From: Cloacimonetes bacterium UBA3541
GTDB lineage: Bacteria > Cloacimonadota > Cloacimonadia > Cloacimonadales > Cloacimonadaceae
Direction of reading: 5' to 3'
Length of the DNA stretch: 41,145 nucleotides
Assembly: GCA_002376725.1 (NCBI GenBank)
Contig: DFOM01000027.1
Coordinates: forward strand, 1-41,145
The position numbers were made by a program, and so were the translations under genes. Below, one piece after another: positions 15,596 through 24,490 of the stretch; within the stretch, counting starts at the first letter, position 1; every line of letters starts with the position of its first letter. The notes below the pieces were generated by a model. That model did not search any database. It was given only the letters and a program-made list of their open reading frames with translations, and was not told where the DNA came from.

Positions 15596-16329
15596 AATTC
15601 TGCCCAAAGAATTGTTTCCGCTTCAAAGACAGGTCCATCATAACAAACTCTTTTATATCCATCAATAGTAGGGATTACACAACCATAACAAACTCCCATC
15701 CCACAAGCCATATATGCTTCCATAGAAACATATTGTTTTGCTTGAGAAACTATTTGAGCAAGAGTTTTGAGCATTGAAATAGGACCACAGCTATAGACAC
15801 AGTCAAAAGATTCTTTTTTTAGGAATTCCGCTATATCTTTAGTTACCATACCCTGGATTCCAAAGCTTCCATCTATAGTATAAGCATAATCACAGGGAAA
15901 TATATCATCTTTTGAAGCTCCGCCATCTAAAAAAAGAATATTATTAGAAGAATCAAGCTTACTTTTCAAATAGGCTAGAGGTGGATAACCTGTTCCTCCA
16001 CTTACTAAAAGGATATTACTATCCTGAACTAAAGGAAATGAATTTCCCAGAGGTCCATAAATCATCAATTTTTCACCTGATTCTAGAGAAGCTAAAGCTC
16101 TGGTTCCTGGACCTATAACTTTAATAATAAAAGATATATGATAACCCTCTACCTGAAAAACACTTATAGGTTTAAAAAGACGCCTGTTTTGTGAATCTAT
16201 AAAAGCTTTAATCTGAAAGAAATTTCCGGGTGAGCATTGTGAGGCAAATTCCTCGTCATTAATAGTTATTTGAATGTAGTTAGTTCTAATTTTTTCTACT
16301 TTTTCTACTGGTAAAATCTTATACTGCAC
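15592..16329 (-). CDS. pyrK: Dihydroorotate dehydrogenase electron transfer subunit PyrK
   Basis: The 245-residue FAD and [2Fe-2S] subunit links PyrD to NAD+. The FAD-binding domain carries R-R-L-F-K-P-I-S-V-F, near the usual R-x-Y-S-x type motif. The nucleotide-binding part has L-V-S-G-G-T-G-Y-P-P-L. The C-terminal cluster motif is A-C-G-M-G-V-C-Y-G-C, with a later cysteine in R-V-C-Y-D-G, giving four cysteines. GTG is the start and shares its G with the pyrC stop (TAGTG). The stop overlaps pyrD. The combination with class 1B PyrD is diagnostic of an NAD-linked dihydroorotate dehydrogenase. Confidence 0.94.
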   Translation of the reverse strand: MQYKILPVEKVEKIRTNYIQITINDEEFASQCSPGNFFQIKAFIDSQNRRLFKPISVFQVEGYHISFIIKVIGPGTRALASLESGEKLMIYGPLGNSFPLVQDSNILLVSGGTGYPPLAYLKSKLDSSNNILFLDGGASKDDIFPCDYAYTIDGSFGIQGMVTKDIAEFLKKESFDCVYSCGPISMLKTLAQIVSQAKQYVSMEAYMACGMGVCYGCVIPTIDGYKRVCYDGPVFEAETILWAEL

Positions 16330-17603
16330 TAGTCAACCTTCCAGGTTTGAATTCCTTCCAAAAAAGTATATAATATTTTACTGGACACCGTTTGATTAAG
16401 CCAGGGAGTATTTTTGCTCTTAGAAAGGATAGACTCAGGAGTAAAGGTGGTTTCGGCATTAAGGTCTATAATAGTTAAATCCGCAGGATATCCAGTTTTT
16501 AAAGCATTTTCTGGAAGATTTAATATCTTAACAGGTGCTGAAGTTAGAGCTTCAATTAATCTTTCCAGTGATATATATCCCGGTTTAACTAAATAATGAT
16601 AAAGCACAGGAAACGCTGTTTCTAAACCAATGATTCCAAAAGGAGCCTGGTCAAATTCTCTTGTTTTTTCAAAATCTGCATGAGGAGCATGGTCAGTAGC
16701 AATACAATCAATGATACCTTCTTTTAATGCTTTTATACAAGCCTGGCGATCTTTTTCCGTTCTCAGTGGAGGTTTCATCTTAGTATTGGTATCAAAATTC
16801 TGACAGGCATCTTCAGTAAGCAAAAGGTGATGAGGTGTAACTTCACATGTCACCTTAACACCTCGTTCTTTTGCTTCTCTAACAAGTTCTATGGAACGAG
16901 CAGTAGTAATATGTGCAATATGTAATTGTGCTCCACAGTTTTCTGCTAACATAATATCCCGTGCGACAATAACTTCTTCTGCTAATGGGGAAATGCCAGT
17001 AAGTCCGAGTTTCGTAGCTACTTTTCCGGCATTAATTTGTCCTTTCCCACTCAAATTATAATCTTCTGCGTGAACGATAAGAGGTAACCCAAAATTAGTA
17101 GCATAACGCATACAATTGAGCATTAATTTGGAATTTTGAACACAATTACCATCATCAGAGACGGCAACAATACCTCCTGATTTCATTGTTGCCATTTCGC
17201 TTATTTCCAGTCCTTCACTTTTTTTAGTGATAGCTCCGATAACATAAACCTTTGCTGAGCCCAAATCTTTTGCTCTACGCTGAACATAATCTACAGAAGC
17301 TATATTATCCACTACTGGTTCTGTATTAGGCATAGTACAGAGAGTGGTAAAACCTCCATGAGCAGCAGCACGAGTGCCAGAAGCAATATCTTCTTTATAA
17401 GTATGGCCAGGGTCTCGTAAATGAGTGTGAATATCTACAAAACCAGGAAAAATATATTTGCCACTTGCATCTATCACTTGGTCTACTTTTATTCCATTAA
17501 TTGCTTGTGCTATTCTTTGAATTTTCCCATTTTTGAGCAATATATCTCTACGATTAAAGCGCTTATTGATATAGGCAATTCCATTTTTTATTAGTGTAGT
17601 CAT
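16329..17603 (-). CDS. pyrC: Dihydroorotase PyrC (class I)
   Basis: This enzyme cyclises carbamoyl-aspartate to dihydroorotate. The ATG at 17603 follows AAAGGTGG at good spacing; a GTG at 17612 overlaps that ribosome site and is not used. It has 424 residues. The zinc ligands H59 and H61 lie in D-I-H-T-H-L-R-D-P-G, with R-D-P-G binding substrate. Further motifs are H-A-E-D, H-I-A-H-I-T-T and C-I-A-T-D-H-A-P-H, the last with the catalytic aspartate. The position used for bridging-lysine carboxylation in class II is not conserved here, as is common in class I. The gene starts 12 bp after pyrB. Confidence 0.95.
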   Translation of the reverse strand: MTTLIKNGIAYINKRFNRRDILLKNGKIQRIAQAINGIKVDQVIDASGKYIFPGFVDIHTHLRDPGHTYKEDIASGTRAAAHGGFTTLCTMPNTEPVVDNIASVDYVQRRAKDLGSAKVYVIGAITKKSEGLEISEMATMKSGGIVAVSDDGNCVQNSKLMLNCMRYATNFGLPLIVHAEDYNLSGKGQINAGKVATKLGLTGISPLAEEVIVARDIMLAENCGAQLHIAHITTARSIELVREAKERGVKVTCEVTPHHLLLTEDACQNFDTNTKMKPPLRTEKDRQACIKALKEGIIDCIATDHAPHADFEKTREFDQAPFGIIGLETAFPVLYHYLVKPGYISLERLIEALTSAPVKILNLPENALKTGYPADLTIIDLNAETTFTPESILSKSKNTPWLNQTVSSKILYTFLEGIQTWKVD

Positions 17604-17614
17604 TTTTCCCACCT

Positions 17615-18553
17615 TTATAGCTTACCACCAAGAATAAGAAACATAAGTGCCATTCTAACTGCCACACCATTTGCCACTTGTTCAACTATGATACTTTGTT
17701 CACTATCAGCTATCTCAGGTAAAATTTCTATTCCCCGGTTCATAGGACCTGGATGCATAATTAGAGCATCTTTCTTAGCATATTTAATCGTTTCTTTAGA
17801 TAGAACATAATGACGGCTATATTCTTCTAAACTAGGGAAAAGACCTTCCGTCATCCTTTCCAGTTGCATCCTTAAACCCATAACGATATCGGCATCTTTT
17901 AAGGCTTCTGCTAAGTCATATTCCACTTTACATCCATAAATCTGTTCCATATTTGCAGGCATAAGTGTGCGAGGTCCACAGACCGTTACTTCCATTCCCA
18001 GTTTACTCATCCCAATTAAATCAGAACGTACTACTCTACTGTTTATGATATCTCCTACGATAGTGATTTTGACTCCTTTAAGATTTCCTAGGCGTTCCCA
18101 GATAGAAAAGATATCTAATAAAGCTTGGGTAGGATGAGCATGTTTTCCATCTCCCCCATTGATGACTGGTTTTCCAGAATATTTATGCACCAGTTGAGGA
18201 CTTCCAGGACTGCTGTGTCGTATACAATAGAGGTCTATTCCCATTGCATTGAGAGTATTAACCGTATCCTGTAGGCTTTCTCCTTTTTTTAGGGAAGAAA
18301 CTGGAGCTTGAAAACTGACTACATCAGCGCTTAATCTATTGGCAGCAAGTTCAAAACTCATTCGGGTACGCGTACTCTCCTCTATAAATAGAGTACATAC
18401 AGTTTTGCCACGTAGGGTAGGGATTTTTTTGTATTCCCGAAGATTGATTTCTTTCATACCTTTCGCAGCTTCCAGGATATACATTATTTCGTCAGCAGAA
18501 TAGTCATCTAAGTCATAAAGGCTTCTACCTACGAATTGAGGTGTAGATTCCAT
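17615..18553 (-). CDS. pyrB: Aspartate carbamoyltransferase catalytic chain PyrB
   Basis: PyrB joins carbamoyl phosphate and aspartate, the first committed pyrimidine step. It has 312 residues. The carbamoyl phosphate loop E-S-T-R-T-R is at 59-64, with K-K-G-E-S near 90 and H-P-T-Q at 140-143. H-P-G-P-M-N-R-G near the C-terminus contacts aspartate. No pyrI regulatory gene follows, so the enzyme is probably unregulated by that chain. AAGGAG lies ten bases before the ATG. A TTGACC lies about 75 bp upstream, but no clear -10 follows. The leader contains CCAGTGAG, discussed separately. Confidence 0.95.
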   Translation of the reverse strand: MESTPQFVGRSLYDLDDYSADEIMYILEAAKGMKEINLREYKKIPTLRGKTVCTLFIEESTRTRMSFELAANRLSADVVSFQAPVSSLKKGESLQDTVNTLNAMGIDLYCIRHSSPGSPQLVHKYSGKPVINGGDGKHAHPTQALLDIFSIWERLGNLKGVKITIVGDIINSRVVRSDLIGMSKLGMEVTVCGPRTLMPANMEQIYGCKVEYDLAEALKDADIVMGLRMQLERMTEGLFPSLEEYSRHYVLSKETIKYAKKDALIMHPGPMNRGIEILPEIADSEQSIIVEQVANGVAVRMALMFLILGGKL

Positions 18554-18734
18554 TTTTTATACTCCTTTCCGGCTCACTGGCTCGGATTAAAGGTTTATTT
18601 TTTACTTCTTATTTATAAACCCGGTTTTGGTCAAGATTTTTTATCTATTCCTTCTCGTTTATCAATTTCCTGGAAAAATAATATAATACCTCTCTTAATT
18701 TAATGCATTATTTATAGACTTTTGGGAAAAATAC

Positions 18735-18764
18735 TTGACTTAACACCTCGTTTAAGATTAGTGT
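18735..18764 (+). promoter_or_regulatory. Promoter-like sequence before the TPR lipoprotein
   Basis: TTGACT (18735-18740) is followed after 18 bp by TAGTGT. The -35 box is good and the -10 weak. It is 40 bp before the lipoprotein ATG and divergent from pyrB. Confidence 0.3.
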
Positions 18765-18803
18765 ATTTCTTAAAGTGCATATTTAAGAAAAGGAGTCATT
18801 TAA

Positions 18804-19889
18804 ATGAAACGAATCTTTCTTCTTACCTTAGTAGCATTGCTGTTTTTAACTGGTTGTGCGACTACCAGACATAAACTTAGTCCACAAGCCAATGTAGATT
18901 TGAAAACAGCTAATGTTTATTACTCTCAACAAAATGTGGAAGAAGCGCTTAAATATTATAATCGTGTGTTACAGGATAATCCTGATCATGCTATAGCTTT
19001 GCGAAGAGTGGCTGATATTTATCTATATTATGGAGAACAAAATCCGGAAAAGGCAGTAGAATACAACAAAATGGCTTATGAATATTACGACAAAGCTATC
19101 AGTATTATGGAAAAATATGAAAAACCAAAGGAAGACGAATTAGCTGCAATCCGAGATATGAAAAAAAGGAAAGCCAGTGCTTGGACTCGTGTTTACAATA
19201 AAGGAATTGAAGAAATGAATGCTGGTAACACTCAGCAAGCAATTAAGATTTTTGAACAATCTGCAGAAATGGATACCACAGAAATGAAGCCACTTAATAT
19301 GCTGGTTAATATCTATCAGAATGAACTTAAGGATATGGAAAAAGCTGGAGAAATTCTTTTCAAACTATATCAACGAAATCCAGAAGATATTGAAGTAATG
19401 ATGAATCTCGGAGTTTATTATTATAATAAACAAGAATATGAAAATGCTATTCCTCTTTTTGAAAAGGTTAAAGATAAAGACCCTACTAATATCAAGAATT
19501 TGCTTGTCTTGACCGATTGCTATTATGCCACGGAACAATATGATAAAGCTAATAATACTATCCAACTTGTCCTGATTATAGAACCAAGAAATCCTGACGC
19601 TTTAGCTACGGCTTATGATATTGCTGTCAAACTCAATGATAATGAAGCTGCTTTAAATTATCTTAAACAACTTCTTGATATCAAAGAAGACAATATCTAT
19701 TATGAAAATATTGTTATTCTCTTAAATTCTATGGAAAGATGGGATGAACTAGCCGATTATGCACAAAAATGGCATAAATATGATGAAACGAATAAAATGC
19801 CAGTGCAATTCGTTATCTATGCAGCACAAAAATTGAATAACAAGGCTCTGGAAAAAGAATATACCAATATCTTAAAACAAATACAATAG
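18804..19889 (+). CDS. TPR-repeat lipoprotein
   Basis: The 361-residue protein has a lipoprotein signal (M-K-R-I-F start, L-F-L-T-G-C lipobox with Cys18). About seven to eight tetratricopeptide repeats follow, for example A-N-V-Y-Y-S-Q-Q-N-V-E-E-A-L-K-Y-Y and Y-Y-N-K-Q-E-Y-E-N-A-I-P-L-F. A helical charged segment lies at about 95-130. TPR lipoproteins scaffold envelope complexes, such as assembly of outer-membrane proteins or secretion machinery; which one cannot be told. Its ribosome site AAAAGGAG is strong and a good terminator follows, so it is a single-gene transcript. The partner is unknown. Confidence 0.85.
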   Translation: MKRIFLLTLVALLFLTGCATTRHKLSPQANVDLKTANVYYSQQNVEEALKYYNRVLQDNPDHAIALRRVADIYLYYGEQNPEKAVEYNKMAYEYYDKAISIMEKYEKPKEDELAAIRDMKKRKASAWTRVYNKGIEEMNAGNTQQAIKIFEQSAEMDTTEMKPLNMLVNIYQNELKDMEKAGEILFKLYQRNPEDIEVMMNLGVYYYNKQEYENAIPLFEKVKDKDPTNIKNLLVLTDCYYATEQYDKANNTIQLVLIIEPRNPDALATAYDIAVKLNDNEAALNYLKQLLDIKEDNIYYENIVILLNSMERWDELADYAQKWHKYDETNKMPVQFVIYAAQKLNNKALEKEYTNILKQIQ

Positions 19890-19907
19890 ATTATCGTGTC
19901 AAACTTA

Positions 19908-19946
19908 AAGCCTGTTCCTTAAAAAATAAAAGGGTCAGGCTTTTTT
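19908..19946 (+). terminator. Rho-independent terminator after the TPR lipoprotein
   Basis: AAGCCTG (19908-19914) pairs with CAGGCTT (19936-19942). An inner CCTT/AAGG pair extends the stem, and it is followed by TTTTTT (19941-19946). It is 18 bp after the lipoprotein stop. Confidence 0.85.
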
Positions 19947-19952
19947 AATCTT

Positions 19953-20872
19953 ATGGATAAAATATCTAAAAAAGCACTGTATTATGCATTTGGAGCTATT
20001 CTTGCCTGGTCAACGGTTTCTACAGCATTTAAATTAACTCTTAAACATCTAACACACCTCTTGGTTTACTCTTAATCTCATCTTTATGTGCCACTATTTT
20101 CTTAGCTGTTGTTTTTTTCGCCAATACCAAAAATACAAAGGATAAAGCTAGATCTTTTAACTGGAAAATACGGGTTCTATCTGGTCTTTTGAATCCTTTT
20201 ATTTATTATCTGATGCTTTTTGAAGCTTATCGTCGTCTCAGAGCTCAAGAAGCACAGGTACTTAATTATACCTGGGCTATAGTTCTTTCTTTTCTTTCTG
20301 CTCTATTACTAAAACAAAAACTAAAAATGAAAGATATCATTGCTCTGTTCTTAAGCTTCTTTGGTGTTCTTATAGTCTCAACTCAAGGAAGATTCTGGGA
20401 ATTTCAGTTTGATGATTCTCTGGGCTCTCTTTTGGCTGTTTCTACATCATTTGTCTGGGCTTTTTACTGGATATTAAATATGAAAGATAGTCTTTCTGCT
20501 ATTCAAAAAATTTTAGGTAATTTCTTAATTGGTACCCTAGCTACCAGTTTATATGCATTAGTGCTGGGAAAATTGAATTACCAGGGTCTATTTACTGCTG
20601 AGGCAAGTATAGGTTATGGAATTTTAGGAGGAATTTATGTAGGAATTTTTGAGATGGGCTTAACTTTCCTTCTCTGGCAAAAAGCTCTGGAATACAGTAA
20701 AAGTACTGCTTCTACAGCTAACCTTATCTTCTTAACTCCTTTCCTATCACTCATCTTTATCTCTATCTTTTTAAAGGAGCATATTTATCCTGCCACATTG
20801 ATTGGCTTGGTTCTGATTGTTCTTAGTAATTGGTGGCAAAAATCTTCCCGAGCTGTAAAGGTCTCAAAATAG
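19953..20872 (+). pseudogene. EamA/DMT-family transporter broken by a frameshift
   Basis: From ATG 19953 one frame reads Y-Y-A-F-G-A-I-L-A-W-S-T-V-S-T-A-F-K-L-T-L-K-H-L-T, typical of the first EamA helix, then stops after L-V-Y-S. The next frame picks up with P-L-G-L-L-L-I-S-S-L-C-A-T-I-F-L and stays open to 20872. The joint lies in ACACAC (20052-20057), where one CA too many explains the shift. Restored, the protein would have about 305 residues and ten membrane helices in two EamA halves, as usual. DMT proteins export metabolites or amino acids. The break may be a real mutation or a sequencing error. No ribosome site precedes the ATG, which follows a terminator. Confidence 0.8.
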
Positions 20873-20879
20873 CTAAGTT

Positions 20880-21947
20880 TTATATAGGAATTTCCATTTG
20901 CACATCCTTTACTATTCTTTCTGAATCAAGTTTACCTACACCTACACCTAATAATCTTATTTTACGAGAGTTATCCCAATTAGCAAGAAGGAGTTTCTCC
21001 GCATTTTCATAAAGAATAGTGCGATCAGCTGTAGGTTCCGGTAAAGGGCAGGAGCGAGTTATGACTTCAAAGTTATCATATTTTATTTTGATAAATATAT
21101 TTTTAGCTGTTATCCCTTTTAGGGCAAGGCGATTAATCAAACGCTCAATTAGTTGTTTTAATTCTGTTAAAATTTCATTTACTTCATCCAGATCTCTATC
21201 AAAAGTATTTTCACAGCTAACAGTCTTCGGCTCAAATTCTGTTATAACTTCTCTATTATCAATTCCTCTTAATACCTGATAATAATAGACTCCAGCTTTG
21301 CCAAAATTTCTAATTAAATCACTCAAATCTTGTTTATATAAATCTTCTCCATTTTTGATTCCCATTTTTTTCATTCTCGCAGCTGTTACTTTCCCTATAC
21401 CAAAAAATTTTTCTATGGGAAGCGAAAAAAGTATCTCTTGAGTATTATCTTCCGTTATTACACTTAAGCCATCTGGTTTTTCTAGTTCAGAAGCTATTTT
21501 GGCTAAAAATTTATTATAGGAAACCCCTGCTGAACAGGTTAAATTAGTAGTATTCCAGATATCCTGTTTTATTAACCGTGCAATTTTAACCGCATCTGGT
21601 TCATTAAGCTTGTTTTCTGTAACATCCAAATAAGCTTCATCCAGAGATACAGGTTCAACTAAAACGGTATAGTTATGAAAGATTGACCTGATTTGTTCTG
21701 AAACCTCTTTATAAAGCTTGAAATGACCCGGAACAAAAACTGCCTGAGGACACAATTTCCAGGCTTGGTAAGAACTCATACCGCTGTGAATACCATATTT
21801 TCTTGCTTCATAAGAACAAGTAGCTACAACTCCACGACTATCAGGTAAACCTCCAACTATCACGCATTTACCTTTTAAAGAAGGATCTTCCCTGATTTCA
21901 ATGGAAGCAAAATAGGCATCCATATCTATATGAATTATTTTCTTCAT
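20880..21947 (-). CDS. dinB: DNA polymerase IV DinB (Y-family)
   Basis: This translesion polymerase has 355 residues, the usual length. Catalytic residues are D8 in I-D-M-D-A-Y-F-A-S-I-E and D103-E104 in S-L-D-E-A-Y-L-D. The little-finger domain starts near 235 (V-S-C-E-N-T-F-D-R-D). The helix-hairpin-helix part holds F-F-G-I-G-K-V-T-A-A-R-M. The C-terminus Q-M-E-I-P-I is only a weak match to a beta-clamp motif. It is convergent with the EamA remnant, whose stop is 7 bp away. No SOS box that I recognise lies upstream, but I do not know the LexA site of this group. Confidence 0.95.
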   Translation of the reverse strand: MKKIIHIDMDAYFASIEIREDPSLKGKCVIVGGLPDSRGVVATCSYEARKYGIHSGMSSYQAWKLCPQAVFVPGHFKLYKEVSEQIRSIFHNYTVLVEPVSLDEAYLDVTENKLNEPDAVKIARLIKQDIWNTTNLTCSAGVSYNKFLAKIASELEKPDGLSVITEDNTQEILFSLPIEKFFGIGKVTAARMKKMGIKNGEDLYKQDLSDLIRNFGKAGVYYYQVLRGIDNREVITEFEPKTVSCENTFDRDLDEVNEILTELKQLIERLINRLALKGITAKNIFIKIKYDNFEVITRSCPLPEPTADRTILYENAEKLLLANWDNSRKIRLLGVGVGKLDSERIVKDVQMEIPI

Positions 21948-22435
21948 AGTATCTTTATATCACCTTATTCTCGCAAGTCAAGATTTTTAAACCCCTACCC
22001 TCAATAAAAATACCAACTACATTAGAAGAAGATAATCTTTATACCTATAAGTTAGGACAATTAATACATTCTATCACCTATATAATAGATTTTTAATAAA
22101 TGTCATAAAAACTACCAATAATAATCCTTTGTTTAATTCTTTAGTTATACCAGAAAGTCTCCTTACTCTCCCTTGTCTCTTTTGTCTGTAAAGTGTTAAG
22201 AGAGAGACAAGTAAGAGCCTTGAAATATGTAATTTGTCTAAATCTCTTATTATAAAGATATTAGAGTTGTTTTTTGTCGTCTGTGAGGAAATTTTAAAGC
22301 ATTTTATATAAGCAGATTTCTTTAATTTATATAAAACATTTATATTGATATTTGTTAATTATTAATTATTGTTTAGACTAACCGAAGGAGATTACAACCG
22401 TTCTTATGCAACTCCTAGGAAACTAAATATTAGCT
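21948..22435. other. Intergenic stretch between dinB and MFS gene
   Basis: AT-rich and without a coding frame. One long imperfect hairpin at 22162-22215 is listed separately. No tRNA, riboswitch fold or promoter that I can support with confidence. Confidence 0.5.
22162..22215. repeat. Imperfect inverted repeat (hairpin), function unknown
   Basis: CTTGTCTCT (22172-22180) pairs with AGAGACAAG (22203-22211). CTTA (22162-22165) pairs with TAAG (22212-22215) beyond a bulge. The stem of 13 pairs spans a 22-nt loop. There is no T-run after it on either strand, so it is not a standard terminator. Confidence 0.45.
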
Positions 22436-23644
22436 TTATTCCTTATTAACAGCTGTCTGGGCAACTGGAGTAGAGTGCACTTTCAGGATAAAATAGAGAG
22501 TTCCTAATATACCAAAACCTGCAGCTACGAGAAAATTTAGGGCAGGACTAACTTTCCAGAGAAAGGCACCTGCAAAAGCTGCAACAGAGACAATTACATC
22601 CCGAATAAAATAATAAGTTCCAAAAGTCCAGGCTTTAGAATCTTCAGGTGCCAAGTCCATAATAAGAGCTTTGCGAGTAGGTTCTCCAAACTCTTTTAGA
22701 CCTCTGATGATAAAAGCGAAGATTAAAGTGGGGAAGGTTTTACTAAAAAGCAGGACTAGCGGGAAAATAGTGAAATTGAAAAAGGTGATAGCTACATAAG
22801 GTTTGCGAGTACTTCTATCTGCGAGATAGGCAACTGGAATATAAATAAGCATTGCTGTGACCATTTCTATAGCGGTTAAAATGCCAAACTGCATCTCACT
22901 TAAGTGATTATTTTCCACTACCCAAACGACTACAAAAGCATAGGGAATCTGTTCACAAAATCTCACTAAAATATCAGATATCAGCAGATTAGTTAGGTTA
23001 TTTGAAAAGTGTCTGGAGCTCTTTTCCTGTTTTGGTTTTTTTACGAGGGGTGGTTCAACGATAAACCTCTGCTGAACAAATAGGGCAATTATTGCCAGTA
23101 TTATAGCAATTATAAAGGAATAGCGGATACCCTGGATTCTTCCATATTTCATAATGAGAGCCCCACCCATAATAGGACCCAAAGCCATAGGAATACGTTT
23201 TACAATAGAATTCAAAGAAACACCCATAGAACGGCGATTAGCTGGCACCACAGAAGAAATTAAACTCATCGTAGCAGGCAAAGATATAGCAGTCCAGGAA
23301 ATAAAAAAGATAGCACCAATCAGTACTGCTTGCCAGGTGGTGAACAAAACCACAATCAGATAACCGAAGATAGCCATCAGATTAAAGATAGTTAAAGCTT
23401 TTTTATATCCCAATTTTTCTGCTAACCATCCACCGGGATAAGAATAAAGAGCACTTAAAAGATTATCCAAACCGTTTAAAAGACCAATGACAATAGGAGT
23501 ACCACCTATAGCAATAAGATAGAGAGGCAGAAAGCGTTCAGCCATCTTCTCACCCATCCCTACCAGAATTACCATCACCAGCATTCCCACCAGACTGGAA
23601 TTCACTCCCAGAAAATTAATTAGTTTCTTAAAAAACTTATTCAT
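22436..23644 (-). CDS. MFS transporter
   Basis: The 402-residue integral membrane protein has about 12 hydrophobic segments in two sixes. The loop between helices 2 and 3 has G-W-L-A-E-K-L-G-Y-K-K, the major facilitator signature (G-x-x-x-D/E-R/K-x-G-R/K-R/K). The second half has the related Y-L-A-D-R-S-T-R-K-P. A charged central loop (K-K-P-K-Q-E-K-S-S-R) separates the halves. The substrate cannot be predicted; the overall style is that of drug or sugar efflux members. An AAAAGGA site precedes the ATG. It stands between two intergenic gaps and is probably transcribed alone. Confidence 0.88.
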   Translation of the reverse strand: MNKFFKKLINFLGVNSSLVGMLVMVILVGMGEKMAERFLPLYLIAIGGTPIVIGLLNGLDNLLSALYSYPGGWLAEKLGYKKALTIFNLMAIFGYLIVVLFTTWQAVLIGAIFFISWTAISLPATMSLISSVVPANRRSMGVSLNSIVKRIPMALGPIMGGALIMKYGRIQGIRYSFIIAIILAIIALFVQQRFIVEPPLVKKPKQEKSSRHFSNNLTNLLISDILVRFCEQIPYAFVVVWVVENNHLSEMQFGILTAIEMVTAMLIYIPVAYLADRSTRKPYVAITFFNFTIFPLVLLFSKTFPTLIFAFIIRGLKEFGEPTRKALIMDLAPEDSKAWTFGTYYFIRDVIVSVAAFAGAFLWKVSPALNFLVAAGFGILGTLYFILKVHSTPVAQTAVNKE

Positions 23645-23848
23645 CCTTTTGCTTGTTCCTTTTTAATATCTACATATAAATTAGATAAGAGAGGCTTTCA
23701 TATAATTATTCAGGTTATTTTATCTATCAGATATTTCTTATCGGGGAAAAATGAATCTCAAGAATATAATAATAGGGTTTTATTGGATTGTCAAATGAGG
23801 GATTGTCTTTAATGTATTTATCAGATTGCGAAAATTAGGGGATAAATA

Positions 23849-24469
23849 TTAGGAAGAGAGTGGTATTTTTTCCTTTGGTTTAATCTCTTTCAATCTTGAG
23901 ATTAGGTTATTTACCTGATTTTTTAATTCATTTAGGTCACCGGAATTATCTATAACTGAATCGCAGAGGGGAATTTTTTCCTGGTCATCAATCTGAGCAT
24001 TAATACGTGCTTCTATTTGCTCTCTTGTTTCTTTCCCTTTTTGTAATAATCTTTTAATTCTTATTTCACGAGGTGCACGAATGAGGATAATAAAGTCAAA
24101 ACATTGCTCTAAGCCAGCTTCAAAGAGTAAGGGAATTTCAAAAAAGAGGTATTTTTCGCAGCTATTATCCACTATCTGTTGTAGAGCAGCAAGGGTTTTA
24201 GGATGAACTATACTATTTAAGAAATCCAGATCTGCTTTATTATTGAAAACTATTTGGGCAATTTTATCTCTTTGTGGTATCCTGTTTTTTATTATACCTT
24301 TCCCCCACCTTTTTATTAACATCTTCAAAGTATCTGGTTGATTGAGTTGTTGTTGGGCAATCTCATCGGCGTAAATAACTTTAAATCCCTGCTTTTCTAA
24401 TAGATAACAGAAGGTGGTTTTCCCGCTTCCGATATTCCCTGTAATCCCAATTAGTATAGGTTGGAACAA
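23849..24469 (-). CDS. coaE: Dephospho-CoA kinase CoaE
   Basis: CoaE carries out the last step of coenzyme A synthesis. The 206-residue protein has the P-loop G-N-I-G-S-G-K-T (10-17), then V-I-Y-A-D-E-I (the D is the catalytic Asp), and the lid region R-L-L-Q-K-G-K-E-T-R-E-Q-I-E-A-R. TTG at 24469 is the start, seven bases after GAGGA. No ATG lies close by, so TTG is fairly secure. The gene begins 21 bp after cdaA stops and closes the run exbB-exbD-tonB-folP-cdaA-coaE. Nothing is missing. Confidence 0.93.
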   Translation of the reverse strand: MFQPILIGITGNIGSGKTTFCYLLEKQGFKVIYADEIAQQQLNQPDTLKMLIKRWGKGIIKNRIPQRDKIAQIVFNNKADLDFLNSIVHPKTLAALQQIVDNSCEKYLFFEIPLLFEAGLEQCFDFIILIRAPREIRIKRLLQKGKETREQIEARINAQIDDQEKIPLCDSVIDNSGDLNELKNQVNNLISRLKEIKPKEKIPLSS

Positions 24470-24490
24470 TTTTATTCCTCTTTTCTTTAA

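Noticed and set aside
18554..18620. True PyrR attenuator before pyrB
   Set aside because: Only the loop core matches; the flanking consensus and the terminator/antiterminator pair are not seen, so it is kept only as a low-interest finding.
19953..20100. Programmed frameshift in the EamA gene
   Set aside because: The joint has no slippery heptamer, pseudoknot or internal ribosome site; a CA slippage mutation or read error is simpler.
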